This document shows, piece after piece, positions 38,848 to 48,606 of a stretch of 53,295 nt of DNA; position 1 is the stretch's first letter; every line of letters begins with the position of its first letter. The notes below the pieces were generated by a model. That model searched no databases. It saw only the letters and a list, made by a program, of their open reading frames with translations, and was not told the origin of the DNA. A program made the translations under genes and the position numbers. The DNA comes from Chloroflexota bacterium (lineage in GTDB: Bacteria; Chloroflexota; Anaerolineae; Aggregatilineales; UBA2796), in assembly GCA_021325095.1 (NCBI GenBank), contig JAJPHV010000055.1:1-53295 (forward strand). The letters are read 5' to 3'.

Positions 38848-41800
38848 ATGCGATCCTCTGTTAAGCAGTTCACCCGGCTGATGAGCAAGCGCAGTCGGAG
38901 CGGTCAGGCGATTATCCTGGTGGCTTTTGCCTTCATCGCCCTGATCGCCTTTGTGGGCATTGCGACTGACGTGGCGCTGCTGTTCGTGCGCTACAGCACG
39001 CTGCGCCGCGCGGTGGACGCTGCCGCGATTGCTGCCGCCGGGCAGGTGCGCGAGAGTTCGAACTATCTGGCGCTGAACGCGGTGGCCCAGCAGTTCATCA
39101 AGGTTCACGGCCTCGACCCCACCAAGGTTGTGGTCGAAACGTGCGAAACGGAGGCCGTCGATTACATCAAGCAGCAGGTCGCGCTGGGAAACCCGGCGCC
39201 CAGTATGCAGCAGGCTATCGACGCCCGCATTGCCGCCAGCCCGCCCTCCGAACTGTGTAAGAAGAACCCGCAGAAACTCGTCCGCGTCACCGCGCAGATT
39301 GAATCGCGCACGGCCTTCCTGCAACTGCTCGGCTGGCGCACAGTGACGCTGGAAGCCAACGCGCTGTCCCAGACCGCCGTGCTGGATGTGGCGCTCGTGC
39401 TGGACACCGGCTATTCCGAGGCGGCGGATACCATCGCCGCCGAGAAGGCTTATCCGTGCACCGATACGGCGGGCAACCCCGACCCGACGTGTGCCCCTGG
39501 AAGCTCGTCGAGCAACAAAGACGCCTTGAAGGACTTCCACGAATTTACCAACAACTCCCCCTACGTGGACAGCGGCGGCGGCCTGCACATCTCGGATGTA
39601 CCCAAGCCCTGGGGCGTGGCGCTTGACCCGTATGGAGCGACGAGCTCGGTGAACAAAGCGGGCCGTCCCTCGAACCAGGTGATCCCGGTTCGTCAGGAGT
39701 GCTGGTACATGCCCGAACCCAGCGCCAAAGATCAGAACAATACCCGCGCCAACTACGGCTGGGCAGGCTGCTGCAACGACCCGACCACACAGTCCGACGA
39801 TGTTGACGCGGGCGGCAACCCCGTCGTGAGCTTCAACAAGTCCACCGGGACCGGCTTCAACAAGAACGCCAACTGGTACGTCTACGATTCGGATGACCCC
39901 AGCGATACGAATGAATCGGTCATCATGACCAGCGGCTGGAATCCTTTCTCGAATTCAGCGGCCCCCTTCGCCCCCGCCGCCAAAGTCATGAGCAACCAGC
40001 CCGACGGCAACTACAGCGACCTGCTGTGCCGCCCCTTCAAGGACGTGCGCGACGCCGCCCGCAAGTTCATCAAGCGGCTGGACTTCGTGCGTGGGGATCG
40101 CGTCTTCCTGGTCAGCTACGACTCCGGCGCGCGCGCCATTGTCCCCTACGGTGAAGCCATCCCGGCCATCACTGAAAAAGGGGCGGCTATTCGCGCCTTG
40201 AACATGCAGGTGGGCGTCGACGTCAACAATCTGCATTTACAGAAGGGCTGCCAGTCCATCCCCGGTCAAAATTCCAATTTCGCCACCAGTGGTAACCCGG
40301 AGGATACTCCGTATGTGGGTTACGGCAACGTCAATCGCATGACCGTCCTGAGCTACTGGACGCTGGCACAGTGCCCGGATTCCAACGCTGGCGGCGGCAT
40401 TCTGGCGGCCACATCGGCCATTGTCAACCCGGACTGGATCCGCCGCGACGCGGTGTGGGTCATGGTCGTCCTGAGCGACGGCTACCCGAACCGCACACCC
40501 GCCATCGGCAATGGCGGCATCGGCCTGGGCCTGACCGAGCATAACTGGCTGCAAACCAAAGACTCGTCCGACCCGGAGAGCATCCCGCCTAACCAGGCTG
40601 GTACGGGCGCTGGCGTGGACGACCTGATCGCCAAATACTGCTGGGCCTACCTGACCTCCGATGGCACGGCCAGCGGCACTTACCCGCTGAAGACCGTTGA
40701 TGGCACGCCCGGCGGCGCTCCCGATCCCAACGGAATTTCCGTCCCCAACCCGAACTACGGGTTGAGGCCGCAGTGGTGCGCCACCCAGAAAAATGCCCGC
40801 CCGACGGACGATCCGCTGTCCAAGACGCCGCCCTGGGGACGCTGGGACAACGATAAGGGCAGCTTCGGCTTCTGCCCCTGGTGGACGTTCTGCGACCTGG
40901 CGTCGGACTTCGTGAACTACTCCAGCGGCCCGGATCAGAAATACAATACCCACCGGCTCTACCAGGTCTACCCGCGCCTCAGCCAGTGTCTGGAAAACAA
41001 CCCGCGCGGCGTCTGGGACAGTTCCAAATACAACGACCCCTGGCCGCTGTCCCTGAACGAATACAACGGCAGCTACCCGGCCTGCTCGGACAACGATCCC
41101 GATTCGCGTCACTTCTGTATGGACGGTTATGGCCGCATCAACGCCACCAACCAGATCGACTCGACCCAACCGGTTGGCCCGACCAACAACGCCGACCCTG
41201 GCAATATCCTCAACCCGCCCGGCTACTACTGCGACCCGCACTACGACCCGGACGACTACGCGCGTGACCGCGTGGACTTCGCGGCGCTGATCAACTACAT
41301 GGATCGAGGCGCGGATGGTAAGCCGAAGAAGGGCAACTTCATCGCCATGTACTCGATCTACTTCCAGCACAACAACACCAGCGGGCAGATCAAAGAGGCC
41401 ATCCTCGGCGTCAAGTTCCTGCGCTACGTGGCCGATGCGGGCGACAATGGCATCATCGACAATCACCTGCAGCGCTGGTACCGCGACATGCGCGATGGAC
41501 GGCTGGGCAACGCCGGAACCGATGGCCGCGATAGCTGGCGCAGACCGCCCATGGGCCTGAACGAGGGCATTAACGGCGCGATCCAGACCGCCGAACAGGT
41601 GCAGTTGCCACCGACGAACGGCGGGTGCAACCCGGCGCCCTGTAACCCCGCCAGCAACCCCGGCAATACCCCCAATTTCCAGCAGGGTCAAACCAAGAAA
41701 TATACAACAGACCCACTGCCGGGTGGCGGCACACAGCCCGTTCCGCCGACCTACAACGGCACGGATGGCGTGTGGACGAGTCCACCATACAACTATGCGG

Positions 41801-41982
41801 CACAGGAAGACCCTTGCGCAGCCTATGACTTCCGCGAGACGGGCGACGCGGCGGGCAGCCCCAACTACGAGAAGATTGCCCGGACTGACTGCGGCCAGTT
41901 CTTCTTCGCAGATTCGCCAGCCAAAGTCAGCAAAGCCTTCGTCGAAATCGCAGGCCGCCTGTTTACCCGACTGTCGCGGTAA
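38848..41982 (+). CDS. TadG-like protein with von Willebrand A-like domain
   Basis: A 1044-residue surface protein. Residues 19-60 match the TadG N-terminus: 'GQAIILVAFAFIALIAFVGIATDVALLFV' then 'LRRAVDAAAIAAAGQ'. A VWA-like domain begins at about residue 180 with 'DVALVLDTGYSEAAD'. The expected MIDAS motif DxSxS reads DTGYS, so metal binding may be altered. A later core strand is 'VWVMVVLSDGYPN', and the usual TadG end is present, 'FFADSPAKVSKAFVEIAGRLFTRLSR'. Large inserts rich in Cys, Trp, Asn and Asp make it about twice the length of classical TadG. TadG proteins are minor pilus or adhesion components of Tad systems. AGG lies about 10 bases before the ATG. Confidence 0.85.
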   Translation: MRSSVKQFTRLMSKRSRSGQAIILVAFAFIALIAFVGIATDVALLFVRYSTLRRAVDAAAIAAAGQVRESSNYLALNAVAQQFIKVHGLDPTKVVVETCETEAVDYIKQQVALGNPAPSMQQAIDARIAASPPSELCKKNPQKLVRVTAQIESRTAFLQLLGWRTVTLEANALSQTAVLDVALVLDTGYSEAADTIAAEKAYPCTDTAGNPDPTCAPGSSSSNKDALKDFHEFTNNSPYVDSGGGLHISDVPKPWGVALDPYGATSSVNKAGRPSNQVIPVRQECWYMPEPSAKDQNNTRANYGWAGCCNDPTTQSDDVDAGGNPVVSFNKSTGTGFNKNANWYVYDSDDPSDTNESVIMTSGWNPFSNSAAPFAPAAKVMSNQPDGNYSDLLCRPFKDVRDAARKFIKRLDFVRGDRVFLVSYDSGARAIVPYGEAIPAITEKGAAIRALNMQVGVDVNNLHLQKGCQSIPGQNSNFATSGNPEDTPYVGYGNVNRMTVLSYWTLAQCPDSNAGGGILAATSAIVNPDWIRRDAVWVMVVLSDGYPNRTPAIGNGGIGLGLTEHNWLQTKDSSDPESIPPNQAGTGAGVDDLIAKYCWAYLTSDGTASGTYPLKTVDGTPGGAPDPNGISVPNPNYGLRPQWCATQKNARPTDDPLSKTPPWGRWDNDKGSFGFCPWWTFCDLASDFVNYSSGPDQKYNTHRLYQVYPRLSQCLENNPRGVWDSSKYNDPWPLSLNEYNGSYPACSDNDPDSRHFCMDGYGRINATNQIDSTQPVGPTNNADPGNILNPPGYYCDPHYDPDDYARDRVDFAALINYMDRGADGKPKKGNFIAMYSIYFQHNNTSGQIKEAILGVKFLRYVADAGDNGIIDNHLQRWYRDMRDGRLGNAGTDGRDSWRRPPMGLNEGINGAIQTAEQVQLPPTNGGCNPAPCNPASNPGNTPNFQQGQTKKYTTDPLPGGGTQPVPPTYNGTDGVWTSPPYNYAAQEDPCAAYDFRETGDAAGSPNYEKIARTDCGQFFFADSPAKVSKAFVEIAGRLFTRLSR

Positions 41983-42009
41983 GCACGAACCCAGGAGAAA
42001 GAACGCACT

Positions 42010-45000
42010 ATGTCTCAAGAAAGCCACCACAGTACACCGGGGCAGCACCCCACAAGGCCGCGACGCGGGCAGACGATGGTCGAGTTCGCCCTGACGCTGC
42101 CGATCCTGCTGCTGCTCATGTTCGGCATCATCGAATTCGGGCGCATTTTCCAGGCCTGGGTCACCATCCAGAATGCGGCGCGCACGGCCATTCGCTACGC
42201 CGTGACCGGCCAGTATGACGCCAGTACCTTCGACCTGGATCACGACTGGGATCCCAACAACCTGGCGTCCAAGCCGGGCATCCCGTGTCCCTACACTGAT
42301 ACCGACCCCAAGCAGGCCACCTTCAAAGCGCACTGGGATAACATTGCCTGCAACCCCGGCAACGACGACCACTACTGGATGCGGCGCGACATCGTGCGCA
42401 TGTACACGATCTATCAAACGGCCAGAGTCGGCGCAGCAGGGCTGGCCCTGAATAACAATGGGCCAGACATCCCTGGCACGGGCTTCGGCTCCCAGACGCG
42501 CGCCGAACTGCTGACCAAACTCAAGACCGAACGCGGCTGGTTCCATGTCTGGATTTGCTCCTCGCGCGTTACGCTCCAGGACACGGACGTCAATGGCAAG
42601 CCCTACGCGCGTTACACGCAGGGCGATCAGGGCGCGGATAAGACCGAAACCGACGGCACGAAGTTCGGCCAGTGCCAGGTGGCAGAAAACACCAGCCCGA
42701 TCAAGGGCAATGACCAGTATGATCCGGGTGGCCCCGGCGACTTCGTGCAGATCATCGTCTACTTCAACCACCCGCTGATCACCCCACTCGGCCTGCAAAG
42801 CACGGGCTTCATCACCTTGCAGGCGCGGCGCGTGGCCGTCAACGAGTCGTACCGTACTGCCAAAGTCATCAACATCACCGACCAGGGTTCCGGCGCAACG
42901 TCCATCGCCCCGCCCAGGCTTCAGAAAGAGTTCAACCCGGTGTCGATGCCGTTGAACAACGGCACGAGCACCTTGAAGTTCACGATCATCAACACCAACC
43001 CGACCACCGATCTGGTGAACGTGGAGTTCACAGACCCGTTCCCGCCTGCCGCCAGCGGCCAACCGGCCATCCTCTCCACCGGCAACCCGACCCAGGTGGG
43101 GGCAGCCTGCCCGGTCCTGGATGCATCGCAGCAGCCCGGCGGGGTTGGCATCCATCTCAAGCTGGCGAAAATTCCGGCCAATACCACCTGCATCTTCAAC
43201 GTCCCGGTCAAGACCAACAGCGCCGCGCTCGCTGCCGGGGTCGATAAGGACTTCGTGAACACGACGACGGCCATCACCTCGGACAACGGCGGCGCGGGTT
43301 CGCCAGCTTCGGCCACGTTCAGCATCACCGGCCCGGCGAGCATCGTCAAGTCCTTCTCCAGCCCGACGACGGTGACGGGCACGCCCGTCACCATGACGTT
43401 GACGATCCACAACCCCAACGCCATCGCGCTGACCGGCACGGTGTTCACCGACGTTTCACCTGGCTGGCCCGCCGGTATGCAGGTTGCCAGCACGCCCAAC
43501 ATCAACAACGCCTGCAACCTGACGCTGAAAAACCAGTCCGGTGGGGCCTTTGCAGGAGGCGCGACGGGCCTTCAGGTGACAGGCGGCACGATCCCGGCCA
43601 GCAGTGACTGCGTGCTCTCGTTCGACGTGGTGGGCGCAACCGCCGGAACGACCTACACCAACACGGTCAGCGCCGTGACGACTGTCGAGGGCGGGGCAGG
43701 CAACTGCAACGCGCCTTCGGTGTGCACCGCTTCGTTCCAGGTCTTGAACGGCCTGCAGGCGAAAAAAGAGTTCAAGGCCAGCGATGGCACGACGGACATC
43801 GACAACGCAGGCATCAACCAGGTCGTGAAACTGCGCTTTACCATCTGGCACACGAATACCGGCAATCAGGCGACTGGCGTCGGCTTCACGGATACGCTGC
43901 CAAGCGGGATGGTCGTGGCGACCCCCAACAATTTGACCGGCCCGACTGGCTGCGGAAGTGACCCCGGCCTGGCGGTGACCTTCCCGGCTGCCAACCAGAT
44001 CAAACTCGACAAGGCGAAGGTCGATCAGGGTACGAATTGTACCTTCACCGTCGACGTTGTGGCGTCTGCGCCTGGAAACCTGACAAACGGCCCGGTGACG
44101 GTTAGCTCCAACAACATGGGTACGGCCACCATGTCGGACACGTTGAATGTCCTCAACCCGCCGGGCGCGACGAAGAGTTTCACGCCGGACGTGGTCGCGC
44201 CCAATACCAAGTCGGTGCTGCAAATCAATATCAGCAATTCGAACTCGGTGAATATCACAGGCGCCAACTTCACGGATACATTCCCCAGCGGCCTGGTGGT
44301 TGCCAGCACGCAGTCATCCGGTCTCCCGGCCAATAACTGCGGCGGTACGCTCACCGCGACGGCAGGCGCCAACTCGGTGTCGCTGACCGGCGCAACCGTG
44401 CCTACGGCTGGCTGCTTCGTCAAGGTTGAGGTTCAGGGGCCAGCCGGGGTCTACAACAACAACGTCACGGTCAACTCGGCTTTCGGCAGCAGCCCTCAGG
44501 CCAGCGCTACGCTCACCGTTGCCGCTCCGCCCACCATCAAGATCGGCTTCAACGCCAACACAACCGACCCTAGCGTGGTCGACACGGGCGACGGTCCTGC
44601 CAATGCCACCATCGGAACGGGTGGCACAGTGGAGTTCACCGTCGTCATCACCAACCCGAACCCGGCAGGTTCAGGTATCAACATCACGTCCATCGACTTC
44701 ACGGATGTCCTGTCGGGCAGCGGCAACCAGGTCAGGACGACAACCACGACCAATGGCGGTGCTAACGCGACTGCCACCAACTCCTGCGGTCTGAGCCTGG
44801 TCACTAACAGGGGCACCAATGTCCTCCCCGGAGCGCGCTGGTTCCGATACACAGGTAGCGGCCTCAGTATTGGGCCAGGCCAGACCTGCGTTGTATCTAT
44901 CAGCAAGGTTTGGAGCAATACGGTTGGCAGCTACCCCGCTACCATACCGGCAGGTGTCACTCCGGGGAACGGGACGGCGGGCTTTGCTTATCAGATGACG

Positions 45001-48000
45001 GGCATGTCCACCGCGTCCAATAGTGTCGGCTCGAATCCGGCGAAGTTAGATGTCGTTTCAGGGTTGGTAGCGACGAAGCTCTTCGACGGCAAGACGAACA
45101 GCTCCATCGCCATCAACGGCACGTCCACGCTCACGATCAAGATCGACAACCCGCTCAGTGTGGCAGCCAGCAACGTGTCCTTCACCGATAACTTCCCAAG
45201 CGGGATCAAGATCGCCAACGGCTCGGCAACAACGCTCACTGGCACAGGCTGCACTGGCGGCACGATCAGCCCAGGCAACGTCACCAATGATACTTCTATC
45301 AAGCTGACGGGCCTGACCATTGCCGCAGGCGGCTCATGCACTATCACTGCTGTCGTCACAGGCTCCGCGCCCGGCGACTACCCCAACACCATTGCGAAGA
45401 ACGCTGTCACGTCCAGCAACGGCTCGAACGCCGTGGCGACAACGGCCACGCTCACCATCATCGCTGGCCCGCAGGTCAACAAGACGGTCAGCGGCCCGAT
45501 CATCATCGGTCAGCCTGCGCCGACGCTCACCTTCACCATCACCAATCCGAACTCGGTGGCTTCCGGCTACACTCTGACCAACGTCAGCTTCACGGACACG
45601 TTCCCCGGCAACATCGTCGTGGCGAATCCGCCCGGCCTCTCGGTCACGGGCTGCGGCTCCGGTTCGGTCACAGACCTGTCCGGCGGCACTGTGACCGCTG
45701 GCGATAACGGCATCAAGCTGACCAATGGCAGCATTGCCCCCAATAGCAGTTGCACCATCTCGGTCAAGATCACGGCCAGCAACAACACGCCTAGCGCTAC
45801 TAATAACAACGTGGTCGTGGTTACCAGCAATGTGAACCCGAACTGCCCCAACGTCAACGCCCCGCAGTGCCAGGATCAGGTCAACATCCCCGTCCAGATT
45901 CAGGCCCCGACGGCGGACAAGCAGTTCAATGGCACCAACAGCACAGTCACGATCCTGCCCAACGGCACGGCGCAGTTGGTCATCACCGTCACCAACCCAT
46001 CGACCATCAACTACACCAACCTGACCATCACCGACAACCTGCCAACGGGCAGCAACGGCGGCCAGTTGAGCGTCTCGATGCCGCCCAACCCCACGACGAC
46101 GTGCAGCGGCGGCACGCTGACCCAGGCCAACGGCACAGGGCTTGCCAACGGCAGCACCTCCATCAAACTGAGCGGCGCTTCGCTGGCGGCTGGCGCAAGC
46201 TGCACCATCACGCTGACAGTCAAGGGCGTCACTGCCGGCACGTATAACAACGTGACGACTGCGCCGCAGGCCGATAACACAGGCGCTGGTACGCCGTCGC
46301 CAACGCGCACCCTGGTCGTCCTGGGGCCGCCCAACGCCGACAAATCGTTCAGCCCGGACCCCATCACCGTCGGCCAGACCTCGACGCTGACCATCCACAT
46401 CATCAACCCGAACCCGAGCACGCAACTGACGGGCGTCAGCTTCACCGACAACTTCCCGGCCAGTTCGAATCCGACGGGCGGCCAGATGCAGGTGGCAAGC
46501 TCGCCCGGTGTCACGAACAGCGGCTGCGGCACGCCGACCATCACGGCCAACCCAGGCAGCACCAGCCTGAGTGTGAGCAATGTGACCATCGCCGGTGGCG
46601 GTACATGCACGATCACGATCAAAGTCACCGGGACGACGCGCGGCACGTATGCCAACGCCATCACGCAGGTTAACTCCAGCAACGGTGGCAACAACACCAA
46701 CCCCGGCGCCAACGACACCCTGACGGTCAATGCCCTGTCGCCGACCATCACCAAAGCCTTCAGCCCGACTGCGATTGCGAAGGGTGGAACCTCGACGGTG
46801 ACGCTGGTCATCACCAACCCCAACCCGTCCGGGCAGTCCCTGACAGGCGTGACTCTGACCGACACACTGCCGACCAACCTGAACTTCGCCTCGACGCTGA
46901 ACTTCAGCAGCACCTGCGGCCTGACCCAGTCCATCAGCGGCCAGAAGATCACGCTGTCGGGCGGCACCATCGCGGGCGGCAACGCCACCTGCACGGTCAA
47001 GTTCGACGTGACCAGCAACACAGCTGGTTCGTACAACAACACAACCAGCGGCGTTGACTCCAATGAGAGCGCTGTAGGCAACGTCTCCAACACGGCCACA
47101 CTGAACGTCAACGGCCCGCCGACCATCAGCAAGTCGTTCAGCCCGTCGTCGGTCACACTCGGCGCAAGCTCCGTGCTGACGATCACGGTTCACAACGGTG
47201 GCACTGCCCAGCAGACCGGTGTCAGCTTCAGCGATGCCTTCCCGTCGATCAGCGGCGGCCAGATGCAGGTGGCGAGCACACCCGGCTTCTCGGCTACGGG
47301 CTGCGGCAGTGCCAGCTTCTCCGGTAACACGGCGGGCAGCACCAGCCTGAGCATGAGCAATGGCACTATCGCGGCTGGCGGTGACTGTATCATCAAGATC
47401 AATGTGGTCGGGACCAAGCCCGGCACGTATCCCAACACAACCGGTGCACCGTCTTCGAATGAAGGTGGCACAGGTTCGCCGTCCTCGACGGTCAACCTGA
47501 CGGTCACCAACCCCAACCCGCCGCAGGTCAGCAAATCGTTCAGCCCGGGCTCCATCACCGATGGCGGTGCTTCTACCCTGACGCTGAACATCACCAACCC
47601 CAGCTCGAACGCCGTAACGTTGACGGGCGTCGCCATCAGCGACAACCTGGGCGCGAATGGGCTGAAGGTGGCGAACCCGCCCAACGCCTCCACGACCTGC
47701 ACAGGCGGCTCGGTCAGCGGCGGCACGGCGGGCAGCACCAGCATCTCGCTGTCCGGCGCGTCCATCCCGGCCAACTCAAGCTGCACGGTGACGGTGAGCG
47801 TGACCAACGCCAACAGCGTGACGTCGCAGACGACGCTGACCAACGTTACGGGCCAGGTGACCGCCTCCGGCACTAACCTCGGCCCCATCTCCCTGACAGG
47901 CAACACCGCCACCGCACAGTTGGTGGTGAACCCGGTCAACCAGCCGGTGGCGCCGTCGATCAGCAAGAATTTCCTGGCGACTCCGCCGAACAACCGCGCT

Positions 48001-48441
48001 AACTACACCACGCAGGGTTCGCCGATCCGTCTGCGGTTCGTCATCACCAACTCGAACGCCACGCAGATGACTGGCGTAACCTTCAGCGACACCATGCCCC
48101 CCAACTCCGATCTGAAGGTGGCGACCACGGCTCAATTGACAGCCGTCGGCATCTCCGCCCAGCCCTTCACGTCGACTGGCTGCGGCAGCCTGTCGGGTAC
48201 GCCAGCGTCGGGTGCTACTTCGTTCACCCTGACGAATATCACCATCGCGGCCAACAGTTCCTGTACAATCGATGTCTACGTGGTCGCGCTGACCCCGAAC
48301 TACACAGCCAACGGCGGCTCGCCGTTCTTCACCAACCAGACGGGGAACGTGAGTGCCGGTACGCTGGTCGGCAACAAGGCCAGCGATACCGTCCAGATCG
48401 ACCCATCGGGTGGCGCGGGCTGCACGCAAAACTGCGGCTAA
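42010..48441 (+). CDS. Giant TadE-anchored protein with 13 DUF11-like repeats
   Basis: A 2143-residue protein. Residues 20-50 ('GQTMVEFALTLPILLLLMFGIIEFGRIF') are a standard TadE membrane segment, followed by the TadE helix 'IQNAARTAIRYAV'. About 250 residues of TadE-like outer domain lead to residue ~300. Then 13 repeats of about 115-180 residues run to the C-terminus, with the consensus 'KSFSP..I..GGTSTLTITITNPN...LTGVSFTDTFPSG..VA'. Every repeat has one Cys near its middle (as in TGCGG) and one in the '(S/T)(S/N)CT(I/V)T(I/V)' strand. There is no sortase site, second membrane helix or catalytic domain. It lies 27 bases after the TadG-like gene, so they are surely co-transcribed. A long, disulfide-stiffened stalk or adhesin held by a TadE anchor is the best reading. 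Confidence 0.88.
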   Translation: MSQESHHSTPGQHPTRPRRGQTMVEFALTLPILLLLMFGIIEFGRIFQAWVTIQNAARTAIRYAVTGQYDASTFDLDHDWDPNNLASKPGIPCPYTDTDPKQATFKAHWDNIACNPGNDDHYWMRRDIVRMYTIYQTARVGAAGLALNNNGPDIPGTGFGSQTRAELLTKLKTERGWFHVWICSSRVTLQDTDVNGKPYARYTQGDQGADKTETDGTKFGQCQVAENTSPIKGNDQYDPGGPGDFVQIIVYFNHPLITPLGLQSTGFITLQARRVAVNESYRTAKVINITDQGSGATSIAPPRLQKEFNPVSMPLNNGTSTLKFTIINTNPTTDLVNVEFTDPFPPAASGQPAILSTGNPTQVGAACPVLDASQQPGGVGIHLKLAKIPANTTCIFNVPVKTNSAALAAGVDKDFVNTTTAITSDNGGAGSPASATFSITGPASIVKSFSSPTTVTGTPVTMTLTIHNPNAIALTGTVFTDVSPGWPAGMQVASTPNINNACNLTLKNQSGGAFAGGATGLQVTGGTIPASSDCVLSFDVVGATAGTTYTNTVSAVTTVEGGAGNCNAPSVCTASFQVLNGLQAKKEFKASDGTTDIDNAGINQVVKLRFTIWHTNTGNQATGVGFTDTLPSGMVVATPNNLTGPTGCGSDPGLAVTFPAANQIKLDKAKVDQGTNCTFTVDVVASAPGNLTNGPVTVSSNNMGTATMSDTLNVLNPPGATKSFTPDVVAPNTKSVLQINISNSNSVNITGANFTDTFPSGLVVASTQSSGLPANNCGGTLTATAGANSVSLTGATVPTAGCFVKVEVQGPAGVYNNNVTVNSAFGSSPQASATLTVAAPPTIKIGFNANTTDPSVVDTGDGPANATIGTGGTVEFTVVITNPNPAGSGINITSIDFTDVLSGSGNQVRTTTTTNGGANATATNSCGLSLVTNRGTNVLPGARWFRYTGSGLSIGPGQTCVVSISKVWSNTVGSYPATIPAGVTPGNGTAGFAYQMTGMSTASNSVGSNPAKLDVVSGLVATKLFDGKTNSSIAINGTSTLTIKIDNPLSVAASNVSFTDNFPSGIKIANGSATTLTGTGCTGGTISPGNVTNDTSIKLTGLTIAAGGSCTITAVVTGSAPGDYPNTIAKNAVTSSNGSNAVATTATLTIIAGPQVNKTVSGPIIIGQPAPTLTFTITNPNSVASGYTLTNVSFTDTFPGNIVVANPPGLSVTGCGSGSVTDLSGGTVTAGDNGIKLTNGSIAPNSSCTISVKITASNNTPSATNNNVVVVTSNVNPNCPNVNAPQCQDQVNIPVQIQAPTADKQFNGTNSTVTILPNGTAQLVITVTNPSTINYTNLTITDNLPTGSNGGQLSVSMPPNPTTTCSGGTLTQANGTGLANGSTSIKLSGASLAAGASCTITLTVKGVTAGTYNNVTTAPQADNTGAGTPSPTRTLVVLGPPNADKSFSPDPITVGQTSTLTIHIINPNPSTQLTGVSFTDNFPASSNPTGGQMQVASSPGVTNSGCGTPTITANPGSTSLSVSNVTIAGGGTCTITIKVTGTTRGTYANAITQVNSSNGGNNTNPGANDTLTVNALSPTITKAFSPTAIAKGGTSTVTLVITNPNPSGQSLTGVTLTDTLPTNLNFASTLNFSSTCGLTQSISGQKITLSGGTIAGGNATCTVKFDVTSNTAGSYNNTTSGVDSNESAVGNVSNTATLNVNGPPTISKSFSPSSVTLGASSVLTITVHNGGTAQQTGVSFSDAFPSISGGQMQVASTPGFSATGCGSASFSGNTAGSTSLSMSNGTIAAGGDCIIKINVVGTKPGTYPNTTGAPSSNEGGTGSPSSTVNLTVTNPNPPQVSKSFSPGSITDGGASTLTLNITNPSSNAVTLTGVAISDNLGANGLKVANPPNASTTCTGGSVSGGTAGSTSISLSGASIPANSSCTVTVSVTNANSVTSQTTLTNVTGQVTASGTNLGPISLTGNTATAQLVVNPVNQPVAPSISKNFLATPPNNRANYTTQGSPIRLRFVITNSNATQMTGVTFSDTMPPNSDLKVATTAQLTAVGISAQPFTSTGCGSLSGTPASGATSFTLTNITIAANSSCTIDVYVVALTPNYTANGGSPFFTNQTGNVSAGTLVGNKASDTVQIDPSGGAGCTQNCG
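42901..48420 (+). repeat. 13 tandem DUF11-like protein repeats (coding)
   Basis: Repeat starts are recognisable by '(K/A)xF.(P/G)' strands: LQKEFNP, IVKSFSS, AKKEFKA, ATKSFTP, IKIGFNA, ATKLFDG, VNKTVSG, ADKQFNG, ADKSFSP, ITKAFSP, ISKSFSP, VSKSFSP and ISKNFLA. Repeats 9-12 are the most alike, which suggests recent duplication in the second half; repeat 5 is longer and diverged. Repeats 2 and 7 carry an additional Cys pair. Confidence 0.85.
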
Positions 48442-48460
48442 GTCACCGCATCACCAGGCG

Positions 48461-48485
48461 AAACCGGGGCCTTGTGCCCCGGTTT
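48461..48485 (+). terminator. Terminator-like hairpin after the giant surface gene
   Basis: A perfect 10-bp stem, AAACCGGGGC / GCCCCGGTTT, with loop CTTGT, lies 20 bases past the stop codon. The following tract is CCGTTTCC and not a pure T-run, so it is a moderate terminator. Confidence 0.6.
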
Positions 48486-48500
48486 CCGTTTCCGGCAGGG

Positions 48501-48603
48501 GAACCTCATCCCGCCGATGAGTACATCGGTTCCGCAAGCAGAGAGGGGAACCGAATGGCGAGACTCCCCTCTCCACCGGGTGGAGAGGGGTTGGGGGTGA
48601 GGT
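48501..48603. repeat. Dispersed palindrome after the M24 peptidase gene
   Basis: A diverged left arm (ACCTCATCCCGCC...) and a well-kept right half, CCCCTCTCCACC/GGTGGAGAGGGG then GGGGGTGAGGT. It ends 3 bases past the minus-strand peptidase stop codon. Confidence 0.75.
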
Positions 48604-48606
48604 GAA

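Noticed and set aside
40237..43410. A 1057-codon open frame on the minus strand
   Set aside because: It lies antisense to the TadG-like gene and the start of the giant surface gene, has low-complexity Arg/Val/Gly-rich content and no motif, and results from G+C-rich codon bias on the other strand.
45334..47193. A 619-codon minus-strand open frame with apparent internal repeats
   Set aside because: Its periodicity mirrors the DUF11-like repeats on the plus strand; there is no start signal or domain.
42901..48420. Regular repeats that might suggest a CRISPR or satellite array
   Set aside because: The period is several hundred bases, the frame stays open throughout, and conservation is at protein level, so these are protein domain repeats.
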